Shown piece after piece: positions 11,301 through 26,799 of a stretch of 64,000 nucleotides of DNA. The DNA comes from Arcuatula senhousia. Taxonomy: Eukaryota > Mollusca > Bivalvia > Mytilida > Mytilidae. Every line of letters starts with the position of its first letter. The stretch's first letter is position 1. A program made the translations under genes and the position numbers. Where the stretch lies: contig OZ020306.1 in the NCBI GenBank assembly GCA_963971305.1, positions 58,068,686 to 58,132,685 on the forward strand, in the 5' to 3' direction. The notes beneath the pieces were generated by a model. It did no database searches and was not told the DNA's origin. It was given only the letters and a program-made list of their open reading frames with translations.

Positions 11301-12838
11301 TAAAATTAGGGTTAGGGTAGTACAAAATCATACAGTTAGGGCTAGGCTAGTACAAAATATTACAATTAGGATTAGGGTTAGTATAAAACATATGATTAGG
11401 GTAAGGGTTAGTATAAAACACACAATTAGGGTTATGGGTTATCGTATACAGATACTATTAGGGTTAGGGGTTAGCGTATAAAGATACAATTAGGGTTAGG
11501 GTTCATACAAAATCATACAATTAGGGTTAGGGTTAACAAAAAATCATACAATTAAGGTTAGGGTTAGTGTAAAACAAATAACAAGGGTAGGGGTAAGTAT
11601 AAGACACACAATTAGGGTTAGGGGTTATCATACTAAGATATAATTATGGTAAAGATTAGCGCAAAATCGGGTAAGGGTTAATATATAAAATATGATTAGG
11701 GTTAGGGTTAGTATTAAACACACAATTATGGTTAGGGGTTAGTATTAAACACACAATTAGGGTTAGGGGTTAGCATATTAGGATACAATTAGGGTAAGGG
11801 TTAGTGTAAAACATATAATTAGGGTTAGGGTTAGTATAAAACACGCAATCAGGGTTAGCGGTTAGCATATAAAGATACAATTAGAGTTAGGGTTAGTACA
11901 AAATCATACAATTAGGGTTAGGGTGGATGAAAACACAAAATTAGGGGTATTACAAAAAGATACATTGATTGTAAGATTTGTACAAAGACATACAATTAGG
12001 GTTAGGGTTAGTGTAAAACAAATAATGAGGGTAAGGGTTAGTTTAAGACACACAATTAGGGTTAGAAAATAGCATATTAAGATACAATTAGGGTTAGAGT
12101 AAAACATATAATTAAGGTTAAAGTTAGTATAAAACACACAATCAGGGTTAGTGGTTAGCATATAAAGATACAATGAGAGTTAGGATTAGTACAAAATCAT
12201 ACAATTAGGGTTAGGGTAAGTGTATAACAAATAATACGGGTAAAGAATAGTATAAGACACACAATTAGGGTAAGGGGTTAGCTAATTAAAATACAATAAG
12301 ATTACGGTTAGGTATAGTACAAAATCATACGGTTAGGGTCTGTGAAGACATTAAGCGGTAGGGGTTAGACTAAAATGATATATTTATGGTAAGGGTGAGT
12401 ACGTAAACATACCCTTAGGGTTACGGTTAGTATAAAACATATTATTAGGGTAAGGGTTAGTATAAAACATATTATTAGGGTAAGGGTTAGTATAAAACAC
12501 ATAATTAGGGTAAGCGACTAGCATTTATAGATACAATTAGGGTAAGGGTTAGTACAAAATCATACAATTAGGGGTAGGGTAGATGAAACCACTAAATTAG
12601 GGGGAGGGGTTAGTACAAAGATACATTTCTGGTAAGTGTTATTTCAAAAACATACAGTAAGGGTAAGACTTGGTGTAAAACATATAATAAGGGTTAGGGG
12701 TTAGTATATTAAGATTCAATTAGGGTTAGGGTTAGTATAAAACACATGATTAGGGTAAGGGTTAGTATAAAACACACAATTATGGTTATGGGTTATCGTA
12801 TACAGATACTATTAGGGTTAGGGGTTAGCGTATAACGA

Positions 12839-15162
12839 TACAATAAGGGTAATTGTTCATACAAAATCATACAATAAGGGTTAGGGTTAATACAAAATCA
12901 TACAATTAAGGTTAGGGTTAGTGTAAGACAAATAACAAGGGTAGGGGTAAGTATAAGACACACAATTAGGGTAAGGGGTTATCATACTAAGATATAATTA
13001 TGGTAAAGATTAGCGCAAAATCATACGGTTAGGGTTAGGTTAAGTAAAAAATCATACAATTAGGGTTAGGGTTAATATATAAAATGTGATTAGGGTTATG
13101 GTTAGTATTAAACACGAAATTAGGGTTAGGGGTTAGCATATTATGATACAATTAGGGTTAGGGTTAGTGTAAAACATATAATTAGGGTTATGGTTAGTAT
13201 AAAACACACAGTCAGGGTTAGCGGTTAGCATATAAAAAACAATCAGGGTTAGCGGTTAGCAAATAAAGATACAATTAGAGTTAGGGTTAGTACAAAATCA
13301 TACAATTACGGTTAGGGTTAGTATAAAACATATCATTAGGGTTATGGTTAGTATTAAACACACAATTAGGGTAAGGGGTTAGCATATTAAGATACAATTA
13401 GGGTTAGGGTGTAAAACATATAATTAGAATTAGGGTTAGTGTCAAACAAATAATAAGGGTAAGGGTTAGTATAAGACACACAATAAGGGTTAGGGGTTAG
13501 CATATTAAGATTATAGTTATGGATAGAGTTAGTACACAATATACGGTTAGGGTTAGGTTTAGTACAAAATCATACAGTTAGGGTTAGGGTTAGTATAAAA
13601 CATATCATTATGGTTATGGTTAGTATTAAACACACAATTAGGATTAGGGGTTAGCATATTAAGATACAATTAGGGTTAGGGTAAGTGTTAAACATATAAT
13701 TAGGGTTAGGGTTAGTATAAAACACGCAATCAGGGATAGCAGTTAGCATATAAAGATACAAATAGAGTTAGGGTTAGTACAAAATCATACAATTAAGGTT
13801 AGGGTGAATGAAAACACAAAATAGGGGTAGGGCTTATTACAAAAAGATACAATGATTGTAAGATTTGTACAAAGACATACAATTAGGGTTAGGGTTAGTG
13901 TAAAACATATGATTAGGGTAAGGGTTAGTATAAACACACAATTAGGGTTATGGGTTATCGTATACAGATACTATTAGGGTTAGGGGTTAGCGTATAAAGA
14001 TACAATAAGGGTAATTGTTCATACAAAATCATACAATAAGGGTTAGGGTTAATACAAAATCATACAATTAAGGTTAGGGTTAGTGTAAGACAAATAACAA
14101 GGGTAGGGGTAAGTATAAGACACACAATTAGGGTAAGGGGTTATCATACTAAGATATAATTATGGTAAAGATTAGCGCAAAATCATACGGTTAGGGTTAG
14201 GTTAAGTAAAAAATCATACAATTAGGGTTAGGGTTAATATATAAAATGTGATTAGGGTTATGGTTAGTATTAAACACGAAATTAGGGTTAGGGGTTAGCA
14301 TATTATGATACAATTAGGGTTAGGGTTAGTGTAAAACATATAATTAGGGTTATGGTTAGTATAAAACACACAGTCAGGGTTAGCGGTTAGCATATAAAAA
14401 ACAATCAGGGTTAGCGGTTAGCAAATAAAGATACAATTAGAGTTAGGGTTAGTACAAAATCATACAATTACGGTTAGGGTTAGTATAAAACATATCATTA
14501 GGGTTATGGTTAGTATTAAACACACAATTAGGGTAAGGGGTTAGCATATTAAGATACAATTAGGGTTAGGGTGTAAAACATATAATTAGAATTAGGGTTA
14601 GTGTCAAACAAATAATAAGGGTAAGGGTTAGTATAAGACACACAATAAGGGTTAGGGGTTAGCATATTAAGATTATAGTTATGGATAGAGTTAGTACACA
14701 ATATACGGTTAGGGTTAGGTTTAGTACAAAATCATACAGTTAGGGTTAGGGTTAGTATAAAACATATCATTATGGTTATGGTTAGTATTAAACACACAAT
14801 TAGGATTAGGGGTTAGCATATTAAGATACAATTAGGGTTAGGGTAAGTGTTAAACATATAATTAGGGTTAGGGTTAGTATAAAACACGCAATCAGGGATA
14901 GCAGTTAGCATATAAAGATACAAATAGAGTTAGGGTTAGTACAAAATCATACAATTAAGGTTAGGGTGAATGAAAACACAAAATAGGGGTAGGGCTTATT
15001 ACAAAAAGATACAATGATTGTAAGATTTGTACAAAGACATACAATTAGGGTTAGGGTTAGTGTAAAACATATGATTAGGGTAAGGGTTAGTATAAACACA
15101 CAATTAGGGTTATGGGTTATCGTATACAGATACTTTTAGGGTTAGGGGTTAGCGTATAAAGA
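12839..15162 (+). repeat. 1162 bp tandem segment duplication within the array
   Basis: The landmark CAATAAGGGTAATTGTTCAT occurs at 12841 and 14003. Sequence after each copy matches with very few differences, down to rare variants such as the ACAATCAGGGTTAGCGG pair. Copies are about 12839-14000 and 14001-15162. Confidence 0.8.
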
Positions 15163-18100
15163 TTCAATTAGGGTTAGGGTTAATACAAAATCATACAATT
15201 AAGGTTAGGGTTAGTGTAAAACAAATAACAAGGGTAAGGGTAAGTATAAGACACACAATTAGGGTTAGGGGTTATCATATTAAGATATAATTATGGTAAG
15301 GATTAGCGCAAAATCATACGGTTAGGGTTAGGTAAAGTGCAAAATCATACAATTAGGGTTAGGGTTAATATATGAAATATGATTAGGGTAAGGGTTAGTA
15401 TTAAACACACAATTAGGGTAAGGGGTTAGCATAAACAGATACAATTAGGGTTAGGGTTAGAACAAAATCATACAATTAGAATTAGGGTTAGTGTAAAACA
15501 AATAATAAGGGTAAGGGTTAGTATAAGACCCACAATTAGGGTTAGGGGTTAGCATATTAAGATTATAATTATGGTTAGGGTTAGTACAAAATATACGGTT
15601 AGGGTTAGGTTTAGTACAAAATCATACAATTAGGGTTAGGGTTAGTATAAAACATATGATTAGGGTTAGGGTAAGTATTAAACACACAATTAGGGTTAGG
15701 GGTAAGCATATTAAGATGCAATTAGGGTAAGGGTTATTGTAAAACATATAATTAGGGTTAGTATAAAACACACAATCAGGGTTACATGTAGCCGTTAGCA
15801 TATAAAGAAACAATCAGGGTGAGCGGTTAGTATATAAAGATACAATTAGAGTTAGGGTTAGTATAAAATCATACAATTAGTTTAGGTCGATGAAAACACA
15901 AAAATAGGGGTAGGGCTTATTAAAAAAAGATACATTGATTGAACGGGTTAGTGCAAAGACATACAATTATGGTTAGGGTTAGTGTAAAACAAATAATAAG
16001 GGTAAGGGTTAGTATAAGACACATAATTAGGGTTAGGGGTTAACATATTAAAATGCAATTATATAAGGGTAAGGGTTAGTACAAAATCATACGGTTAGGG
16101 TCTGTGAAGACTTTAAGCGGTAGGGGTTGGACTTAAATAATATATTTATGGTAAGGTTGAGTACAAAAACATACCCTTAGGGTTAGGGTTTGTGTTAAAC
16201 ATATTATTTGGGTTAGGGTTAGTATAAAACACATAATGAGGGTAAGCAGTTAGCATATAAAGATACAATTAGGGTTAGGGTCAGTTCAAATTCATACAAT
16301 TAGGGTTAGGGTAAGTGTATAACATATAATTACTGTTAATGTTAGTACAAAACACACAATTATGGTTAGGGGTTAGCATATACATATACAATTAGGGTTA
16401 GGGGTCAGCATATTAAGATACAATTAGGTTTAGGGTTAGTACAAATCATACGGTGGGGGTCTGTGAAAAAAACAAAGTTAAGGGTAGGGATTGGACCAAA
16501 AAGATACATATATGGCAAGGGTAAGTACAAGAAGGTTTAATTAGGGTTAGGGTTAGTGTATAACATACAATTAGGGTTGAGGTTAGTATAAAACAGACAA
16601 CTAGGGTTAGGGGTTATCATATACAGATACACTAAGGGTTAGGGGTTTGCATATAAAGATACAATTAGGGTTAGGTTTAGTACAAAAATATACATTAATG
16701 GTAAGTGCTAGTACAAAAACATACAATTAGTGTAAGACTTAGTGTAAAACATATAATAAGGTTTAGGGTTAGTATAAGACACACACTTAGGGTTAGGGGT
16801 TAGTGTATAAAGATTCAATTAGGGTTAGGGTTAGTCAAAAACATATAATTATGGTTAAGGTTAGAGGAAAACACACAATTAGGGTTAGGGTTAAGCATAT
16901 TAAGATACAATTAGGGTTAGATCTAGTACAAAATCATACGGTTAGGGTCTGTGAAAAAAACAAAGTTAGGGGTAGAGGTTGGACCAAAAAGATACAAATA
17001 TGGTAAGAGTAAGTACAAAAAGGTACAATTAGGGTTAGGGTTAGTACAAAATCATACAATTAGGGTAAGGGTTAGTGTAATACGAATAATAAGGGTAAGG
17101 GTTAGTTTAAGACAAACAATTAGGGTTAGGGGTTAGCATAATAAGATATAATTAGGGTTAGGATTAGCACAAAATCATACGGTTAGGTTTCGGTAAAGTA
17201 CAAAATCATACAATCAGGGTAACATATGATTAAAGTTAGGGTTAGTATTACACACACAATTAGGACAAGGGGTTAGCATATTAAGATACAATTAAGGTTA
17301 GGGTTAGTGTAAAATATATAATTAGTGTTAAGGTTAGTACAAAACACACAATTAGGGTTAGTGGTTAGCGTATCAAGATTCAATTAGGGTTAGGATTAGT
17401 ACAAAATCATACAATTAGGGTTAGGGTTAGTGTAAAACAAATAATAAGGGTAAGGGTTAGTATAAGACACAAAATTAGGGTAACGGTTAGTGTATAACAT
17501 ATAATTAGGGTTAAGGTTAGTATAAAACACACAATTAGGGTAAGGGGTTAGCATAAACAGATACAATTAGGGTTTGGGTTAGTACAAAATCATACAATTA
17601 GAATTAGGGTTAGTGTAAAACAAATAATAAGGGTAAGGGTTAGTATAAGACCCACAATTAGGGTTAGGGGTTAGCATATTAAGATGATAATTATGGTTAG
17701 GGTTAGTACAAAATATACGGTTAGGGTTAGGTTAAGTACAAAATCATACAATTAGGTTTAGGGTTAGTATAAAACATATCATTAGGGTTTTGGTTAGTAT
17801 TAACCACACAATTAGGGTTAGGGGTTAGCATATTAAGATACAATTAGGGTTAGGGTTAGTGTAAAAAATATAATTAGGGTTAGGGTTAGTATAAAACACG
17901 CAATCAGGGTTAGCGGTTAGCATATTAAGATACAAATAGAGTTAGGGTTAGTACAAAATCATACAATTAGGGTTAGGGTGAATGAAAACACAAAATTAGG
18001 GGTAGGGCTTATTACAAGAAGATACATTGATTGTAAGATTTGTACAAAGACATACAATTAGGGTTAGGGTTAGTGTTAAACAAATAATAAGGGTAAGGGT

Positions 18101-18820
18101 TAGTTTAAGACACACAATTAGGGTTAGGGGTCAGCATATTTAGATATATTTAGGGTAAGGGTAGTACAAAATAATACGGTTAGGGTTAGGCTAGTACAAA
18201 ATCATACAATTAAAGTTAGGGTTAGTATAAAACATATGATAAGGGTAAGGGTTATCATAAAACACACAATTAGAGTTATGGGTTATCGTATACAGATACA
18301 ATTAGGGTTAGGGGTTTGCGTATAAAGATTCAATTAGGGTTAGTGTTAGTGTAAAACAAATAACAAGGGTAAGGGTAAGTATAAAACACACAATTAGGGT
18401 TAGGGGTTATCATATTAATATATAATTATGGTAAGGATTAGCGCAAAATCATACGGTTAGGGTTAGGTTAAGTACAAAATCATACAATTAGGGTTAGGGT
18501 TAATATATAAAATATGATTAGGGTTAGGGTTAGTGTAAAACATATAATAAGGGTTACGGTTAGTATAAAACACACAATCAGGGTTAGCGGTTAGCATATA
18601 AAAACAATCAGGGTTAGCGGTTAGCATATAAAGATACAATTAGAGTTAGAGTTAGTACAAAATCATACAGTTAGGGTTAGGGTTAGTATAAAACATATCA
18701 TTAGGGTTTTGGTTAGTATTAAACACACAATTAGGGTTAGGGGTTAGTATATTAAGATACAATAAGGGTAAGGGTTAGTGTAAAACACATAAATAGGGTT
18801 AGGGTTAGTATAAAACACAC

Positions 18821-20918
18821 AATCAGGGTTTGCGGTTAGCATATAAAAAACAATCAGGGTTAGCGGTTAGCATATAAAGATACAATTAGAGTTAGGGTTA
18901 GTGCAAAATCATACAATTAGGGTTATGGTTAGTATAAAACATATCATTAGGGTTATGGTTAGTATTAAACACACAATTAGGGTTATGGTTAGTATTAAAC
19001 ACACAATTAGGGTTAGGGGTTAGCATATTAAGATACAATTAGGGTTAGGGTTAGTGTAAAACATATAATTAGGGTAAGGGTTAGTATAAAACACGCAATC
19101 AGGGTTAGCGGTTAGCATATAAAAATACAAATAGAGTTAGGGTTAGTACAAAATCATACAATTAGGATTAGGGTGAATGAAAACACAAAATTAGGGGTAG
19201 GGCTTATTACAAAAAGATACATTGATTGTAAGATTTGTACAAAGACATACAATTAGGGTTAGGGTTAGTGTAAAACAAATAATAAGGGTAAGGGTTAGTT
19301 TAAGACACACAATTAGGGTTAGGGGTTAGCATATTTAGATATAATTAGGGTTAGGGTAGTACAAAATCATACGGTTAGGGTTAGGCTAGTACAAAATCTT
19401 ACAATTAGGGTTAGGGTTAGGGTTAGTATAAAACATATGATTAGGGTAAGGGTTATCATAAAACACACAATTAGAGTTATGGGTTATCGTATACAGATAC
19501 AATTAGGGTTAGGGGTTAGTGTAAAAAGATACAATTAGGGTTAGGGTTAGTGTAAAACAAATAACAAGGGTAAGGGTAAGTATAAAACACACAGTTAGGG
19601 TTAGGGGTTAGTATATTAAGATACAATTAGGGTAAGGGTTAGTGTAAAACACATAAATAGGGTTAGGGTTAGTATAAAACACGCAATCAGGGTTAGCTGT
19701 AAGCATATAAAGATACAAATAGAGTTAGGGTTAGTACAAAATCATACAATTAGGGTTAGGTTGAATGAAAACACAAAATTAAGGGTAGGGCTTATTACAA
19801 AAAGATACATTGATTGTAAGATTTGTACAAAGACATACAATTAGGGTTAGGGTTAGTGTAAAACAAATAATAAGGGTAAGGGTTAGTTTAAGACACACAA
19901 TTAGGGTTAGGGTAGTACAAAATCATACGGTTAGGGTTAGGTTAAGTACAAAATCATACAATTAGGGTTAGGGTTTATATATAAAATATGACTAGGGTTA
20001 AGATTAGTATTAAACACACAATAAGGGTTATGGGTTAGCATATTAAGATACAATTAGGGTTAGGGTTAGTGTAAAACATATAATTAGGGTTATGGTTAGT
20101 ATAAAACACACAATCAGGGTTTGCGGTTAGCATATAAAAAACAATCAGGGTTAGCGGTTAGCATATAAAGATACAATTAGAGTTAGGGTTAGTGCAAAAT
20201 CATACAATTAGGGTTATGGTTAGTATAAAACATATCATTAGGGTTATGGTTAGTATAAAACATATCATTAGGGTTATGGTTAGTATTAAACACACAATTA
20301 GGGTTATGGTTAGTATTAAACACACAATTAGGGTTAGGGGTTAGCAAATTAAGATACAATTAGGGTTAGGGTTAGTGTAAAACATATAATTAGGGTAAGG
20401 GTTAGTATAAAACACGCAATCAGGGTTAGCGGTTAGCATATAAAAATACAAATAGAGTTAGGGTTAGTACAAAATCATACAATTAGGATTAGGGTGAATG
20501 AAAACACAAAATTAGGGGTAGGGCTTATTACAAAAAGATACATTGATTGTAAGATTTGTACAAAGACATACAATTAGGGTTAGGGTTAGTGTAAAACAAA
20601 TAATAAGGGTAAGGGTTAGTTTAAGACACACAATTAGGGTTAGGGGTTAGCATATTTAGATATAATTAGGGTTAGGGTAGTACAAAATCATACGGTTAGG
20701 GTTAGGCTAGTACAAAATCTTACAATTAGGGTTAGGGTTAGGGTTAGTATAAAACATATGATTAGGGTAAGGGTTATCATAAAACACACAATTAGAGTTA
20801 TGGGTTATCGTATACAGATACAATTAGGGTTAGGGGTTAGCGTAAAAAGATACAATTAGGGTTAGGGTTAGTGTAAAACAAATAACAAGGGTAAGGGTAA
20901 GTATAAAACACACAATTA
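18821..20918 (+). repeat. duplicated ~0.8 kb segments (18821-19597 and 20112-20918), offset 1291 then 1321
   Basis: AATCAGGGTTTGCGG starts both copies (18821, 20112). The second copy has one extra 30 bp monomer (TAGTATAAAACATATCATTA repeated near 20220-20279), which shifts the offset from 1291 to 1321. Each copy contains a run of three uninterrupted TTAGGG (19405 and 20726), the longest pure run noticed. Confidence 0.75.
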
Positions 20919-23900
20919 GGGTTAGGGGTTATCATATTAAGATATAATTATGGTAAGGATTAGCGCAAAATCATACGGTTAGGGTTAGGTTAAGGTCATC
21001 ATCATACAATTAGCTATATAGGGTTAGGGTTAATATATAAAATATGATTAGGGTTAGGGTAAGTCATAAACACACAATTAGGGTTAGGGGTTAGCATATT
21101 AAGATACAATTAGGGTTAGGGTTAGTGTAAAATCATACAATTAGGGTTAGTGTTAGTGTAAAACATATCATTAGGGTTATGGTTAGTATTAAAAACACAA
21201 TTAGGGTAAGGGGTTAGCATAGTAAGATACAATTAGGGTTAGGGCTAGTACAAAATCATACAATTAGGGTTAGGGCGAATGAAAACACAAAATTAGGGGT
21301 AGGGCTTATTACAAAAAAAATACATTGATTGTAAGATTTGTACACAGACACAATTAGGGTTAGGGTTAGTGTAAAACAAATAATAAGGGCAAGGGTTAGT
21401 TTAAGACACACAATTAGGGTTAGAGGTTAGCATATTTAGATATAATTAGGGTTAGGGTAGTACAAAATCATACGGTTAGGGTTAGGCTAGTACAAAATCA
21501 TACAATTAGAGTTAGGGTTAGTATAAAACATATGATTAGGGTAAGGGTTATCATAAAACACACAATTAGAGTTATGGGCTATCGTATACAGATACAATTA
21601 GGGTTAGGGGTTAGCGTATAAAGATACAATTAGGGTTAAGGTTAATACAAAATCATACAATTAGGGTTAGGGTTAGTGTAAAACAAATAACAAGGGTAAG
21701 GGTAAGTATAAGACACACAATTAGGGTTAGGGGTTATCATATTAAGATATAATTATGGTAAGGATTAGCGCAAAATCATACGGTTAGGGTTAAGTTAAGT
21801 ACAAAATCATATAATTAGGGTTAGGGTCGATGAAAACACAAAATAAGTTGTAGTTTGTTCAAAAAATACATTTATGATAGTTAGATAGGGTTAGTACAAA
21901 AAAAGTACAATTAGGGTTAGGGTTAGTGTAAAACATATAATTAGGGTTAGGGTTAGTAAAAAAAACACAGTTAGGGTTAGGGGTTACCATTTTAAGAAAC
22001 ACTTAGGGTTAGTGTTAGTACAAAATCATACAATTAGGGTTAGGGTCGATGAAAAAACAAAATAAGGGGTAGGGGTTAGTAAGAAGAGATATAGTTCAGG
22101 TCAAGGATTAGTACAAAAACGTACACTTAGGGTTAGGGTTAGTGTAAAACATATAATTAGAGTTAGGTTTAAGTATAAAACACACAATTAGGGTCAGGGG
22201 TTAGCATGTTAAGAAACACTTAGGGTTAGTGTTAGTACAAAATCATACAATTAGGGTTAGGGTCGATGAAAACACAAAATAAGTGGTAGGGGTTAGTTAA
22301 AAAAATACATTTATGATAAGGGTTAGTACAAAAACGTACAATTAGGGTTAGGGTTAGCGTAAAACATATAATTAGGGCTAGGGTTAGTATAAAACACACA
22401 GTTAGGGTTAGGTGTTAGCATATTAAGAAACACTTAGGGTTAGTGTTAGTACAAAATAAAAAAAAATAGGATTAGGGTCGATGAAAACACAAAATAAGTA
22501 GTAGTTAGTTCAAAAAATACATTTATGATAAGGGTTAGTACAAAAACGTACAATTAGGGTTAGGGTTAGTGTAAAACATATAATTAGGGTTAGGTTTAGT
22601 ATAAATTACACAATTAGGGTTAGGGGTTTGCATGTTAACATACACTTAGGGTTAGTGTTTGTACAAAATCATACAATTAGGGTTAGGGTCGATGAGAACA
22701 CAAAGTAAGTAGTAGTTTGTTCAAAAAATACATTTATGATAAGGGTTAGTACAAAAAGGTACAATTAGGGTTAGGGTTAGTGTAAAACATCTAATAAGGG
22801 TTAGGTTTAGTATAAATTACACAATTAGGGTTAGGGGTTTGCATGTTAACATACACTTAGGGTTAGTGTTAGTACAAAATTATACAATTAGGGTTAGTGT
22901 CGATGAAAAAACAAAATCAGGGGTAGGGGTTAGTACAAAGAGATACAGTTTAGGTAAAGGATTAGTACAAAAACGTACAATTAGGGTTAGGGTTAGTGTA
23001 AAACATATAATTAGAGTAAGGATTAATTATAAAACACACAATTGGTGTTAGGGGTTAGCATGTTAAGAAACACTTAGGGTTAGTTTTAGTACAAAATCAT
23101 ACAATTAGGGTTAGGGTCGATGAAAAAACAAAATAAGGGGTAGGGGTTAGTAAGAAGAGATATAGTTCAGGTCAAGGATTAGTACAAAACCGTACACTTA
23201 GGGTTAGGGTTAGTGTAAAACATATAATTAGAGTTAGGTTTAAGTATAAAACACACAATTAGGGTCAGGGGTTAGCATGTTAAGAAACACTTAGGGTTAG
23301 AGTTAGTACAAAATCATACAATTAGGGTTAGGGTCGATGAAAACACAAAATAAGTGGTAGGGGTTAGTTAAAAAAATACATTTATGATAAGGGTTAGTAC
23401 AAAAACGTACAATTAGGGTTAGGGTTAGCGTAAAACATATAATTAGGGCTAGGGTTAGAAAAAAACACACAGTTAGGGTTAGGGGTTAGCTTATTAAGAA
23501 ACATTTAGGGTAAGTTTTAGTACAAAATCATAAAAATTAGGAGTAGGGTCGATGAAAACACAAAATAAGTAGTAGTTAGTTCAAAAAATACATTTATGAT
23601 AAGGGTTAGTACAAAAACATAGAATTAGGGTTAGGGTTAGTGCAAAACATATAATTAGGGTTAGGTTTAGTATAAATTACACAATTAGGGTTAGGGGTTT
23701 GCATGTTAACATACACTTAGGGTTAGTGTTTGTACAAAATCATACAATTAGGGTTAGGGTCGATGAAAACACAAAATAAGTAGTAGTTTGTTGAAAAAAT
23801 ACATTTATGATAAGGGTTAGTACAAAAACGTACAATTAGGGTTAGGGTTAGTGTAAAACATATAATTAGGGTTAGGTTTAGTATAAATTACACAATTAGG

Positions 23901-26799
23901 GTTAGGGGTTTGCATGTTAACATACACTTAGGGTTAGTGTTTGTACAAAATCATACAATTAGGGTTAGGGTCGATGAAAACACAAAATAAGTAGTAGTTT
24001 GTTCAAAAAATACATTTATGATAAGGGTTAGTACAAAAACGTACAATTAGGGTTAGGGTTAGTGTAAAACATATAATAAGGGTTAGGTTTAGTATAAATT
24101 ACACAATTAAGGTTAGGGGTTTGCATGTTAACATACACTTAGGGTTAGTGTTAGTACAAAATTATACAATTAGGGTTAGTGTCGATGAAAAAACAAAATC
24201 AGGGGTAGGGGCTAGTACAAAGAGATACAGTTCAGGTAAAGGATTAGTACAAAAACGTACAATTAGGGTTAGGGTTAGTGTAAAACATATAATTAGGGTT
24301 AGGGTTAGTAAAAAAAACACAGTTAGGGTTAGGGTTAGCATATTAAGAAACACTTAGGGTTAGTGTTAGTACAAAATTATACAATTAGGGTAAGTGTCGA
24401 TGAAAAAACAAAATTAGGGGTAGGGGTTAGTACAAAGAGATACAGTTCGGGTAAAGGATTAGTACAAAAACGTACAATTAGGGTTAGGGTTAGTGGAAAA
24501 CATATAATTAGAGCTAGGTTTAAGTATAAAACACACAATTAGGGTTAGGGGTTAGCATATTAAAAAACATTTAGGGTTAGTGTTAGTACAAAATCATACA
24601 ATTAGGGTTACGGTCGATAAAAACACAAAATAAGTAGTAGTAAGTTCACAAAATACATTTATGATAAGGGTAAGTACAAAAACGTACAATTAGGGTGAGG
24701 GTTAGTGTAAAACATATTATTGGGGTTAGGTTTAGTATAAAACACACAATCAGAGTTAGGGGTTAGCATGTTAAGATACACTTAGGGTAAGTGTTTGTAC
24801 AAAATCATACAATTAGGGTTAGGGTCGATGAAAACACAAAATAAGTAGTAGTTAGTTCAAAAAATACATTTATGATAAGGGTTAGTACAAAAAAGTACAA
24901 TTAGGGTTAGGGTTAGTGTAAAACATATAATTAGGGTTAGGGTTAGTATAAAAAACATAGTTAGGGTTAGGGGTTAGCATTTTAAGAAACACTTAGGGTA
25001 AGTGTTAGTACAAAATCATACAATTAGGGTTAGGGTCGATGAAAAAACAAACTAATGGGTAGGGGTTAGTAAGAAGTGATATAGTTCAGGTCAAGGATTA
25101 GTACAAAAACGTACATTTAGGGTTAGGGTTAGTGTAAAACATTTAATTAGGGTAAAGTTTAATTTAAAACACACAATTAGGGCTAGGGGTTAGCATGTGA
25201 AACTACACTTAGGGTTAGTGTTTGTACAAATTCATACAATTAGGGTTAGGGTCGATGAAAAAACAAAATAAGGTGTAGGGGTTAGTAAGAAGAGATATAG
25301 TTCAGGTCAAGGATTAGTACAAAAACGTACACTTAGGGTTAGGGTTAGTGTAAAACATATAATTAGAGTTAGGTTTAAGTATAAAACACACAATTATGGT
25401 CAGGGGTTAGCTTGTAAGAAACACTTAGGGTTAGTGTTAGTACAAAATCATACAATTAGGGTTAGGGTCGATGAAAACACAAAATAAGTGGTAGGGGGTA
25501 GTTAAAAAAATACATTTATGATAAGGGTTAGTACAAAAACGTACAATTAGGGTTAGGGTTAGCGTAAAACATATAATTAGGGCTAGGGTTAGTATAAAAC
25601 ACACAGTTAGGGTTAGGTGTTAGCATATTAAGAAACACTTAGGGTTAGTGTTAGTACAAAATAAAAAAAAATAGGATTAGGGTCGATGAAAACACAAAAT
25701 AAGTAGTAGTTAGTTCAAAAAATACATTTATGATAAGGGTTAGTACAAAAACGTACAATTAGGGTTAGGGTTAGTGTAAAACATATAATTAGGGTTAGGT
25801 TTAGTATAAAACACACAATTAAGGTTAGAGGTTAGCATGTTAAGATACACTTAAGAGTTAGTGTTTTTGTTAAATTATACAATTAGGGTTAGGGTCGATG
25901 AAAACACAAAATAAGTTGTAGTTTGTTCAAAAAATACATTTATGATAAGGGTTAGTACAAAAAAGTACAATTAGGGTTAGGGTTAGTGTAAAACATATAA
26001 TTAGGGTTAGGGTTAGTAAAAAAAACACAGTTAGGGTTAGGGGTTAGCATTTTAAGAAACACTTAGGGTTAGTGTTAGTACAAAATGATACAATTAGGGT
26101 TAGGGTCGATGAAAAAACAAAATAAGGGGTAGGGGTTAGTAAGAAGAGATATAGTTCAGGTCAAGGATTAGTACAAAAACGTACACTTAGGGTTAGGGTT
26201 AGTGTAAAACATATAATTAGAGTTAGGTTTAAGTATAAAACACACAATTAGGGTCAGGGGTTAGCATGTTAAGAAACACTTAGGGTTAGTGTTAGTACAA
26301 AATCATACAATTAGGGTTAGGGTCGATGAAAACACAAAATAAGTGGTAGGGGTTAGTTAAAAAAATACATTTATGATAAGGGTTAGTACAAAAACGTACA
26401 ATTAGGGTTAGGGTTAGCGTAAAACATATAATTAGGGCTAGGGTTAGTATAAAACACACAGTTAGGGTTAGGTGTTAGCATATTAAGAAACACTTAGGGT
26501 TAGTGTTAGTACAAAATAAAAAAAAATAGGATTAGGGTCGATGAAAACACAAAATAAGTAGTAGTTAGTTCAAAAAATACATGTATGATAAGGGTTAGTA
26601 CAAAAACGTACAATTAGGGTTAGGGTTAGTGTAAAACATATAATTAGAGTTAGGTTTAAGTATAAAACACACAATTAGGGATAGGGGTTAGCATGTTAAG
26701 AAACACTTAGGGTTAGTGTTTGTACAAAATCATACAATTAGGGTTACAGTCGATGAAAACACAAAATAAGTAGTAGTTAGTTCAAAAAATACATTTATG

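Larger units (their letters stand above)
5388..21820 (+). repeat. left zone of the array: heterogeneous monomers, older-looking
   Basis: Dominated by runs of four monomer types (~123 bp in total) mixed with GGATGAAAACACAAAA / CTTATTACAAAAAGATAC / ATTGATTGTAAGATTTG segments. Substitutions in the core and single-monomer gains or losses are common. Rare variants are confined to this zone, for example GGGTCTGTGAAGAC followed by AAGCGGT at 5721, 7687 and 12336, with relatives at 16098, 16457 and 16945. A block near 7440-8500 recurs near 12090-13150 (offset about 4650). Confidence 0.8.
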
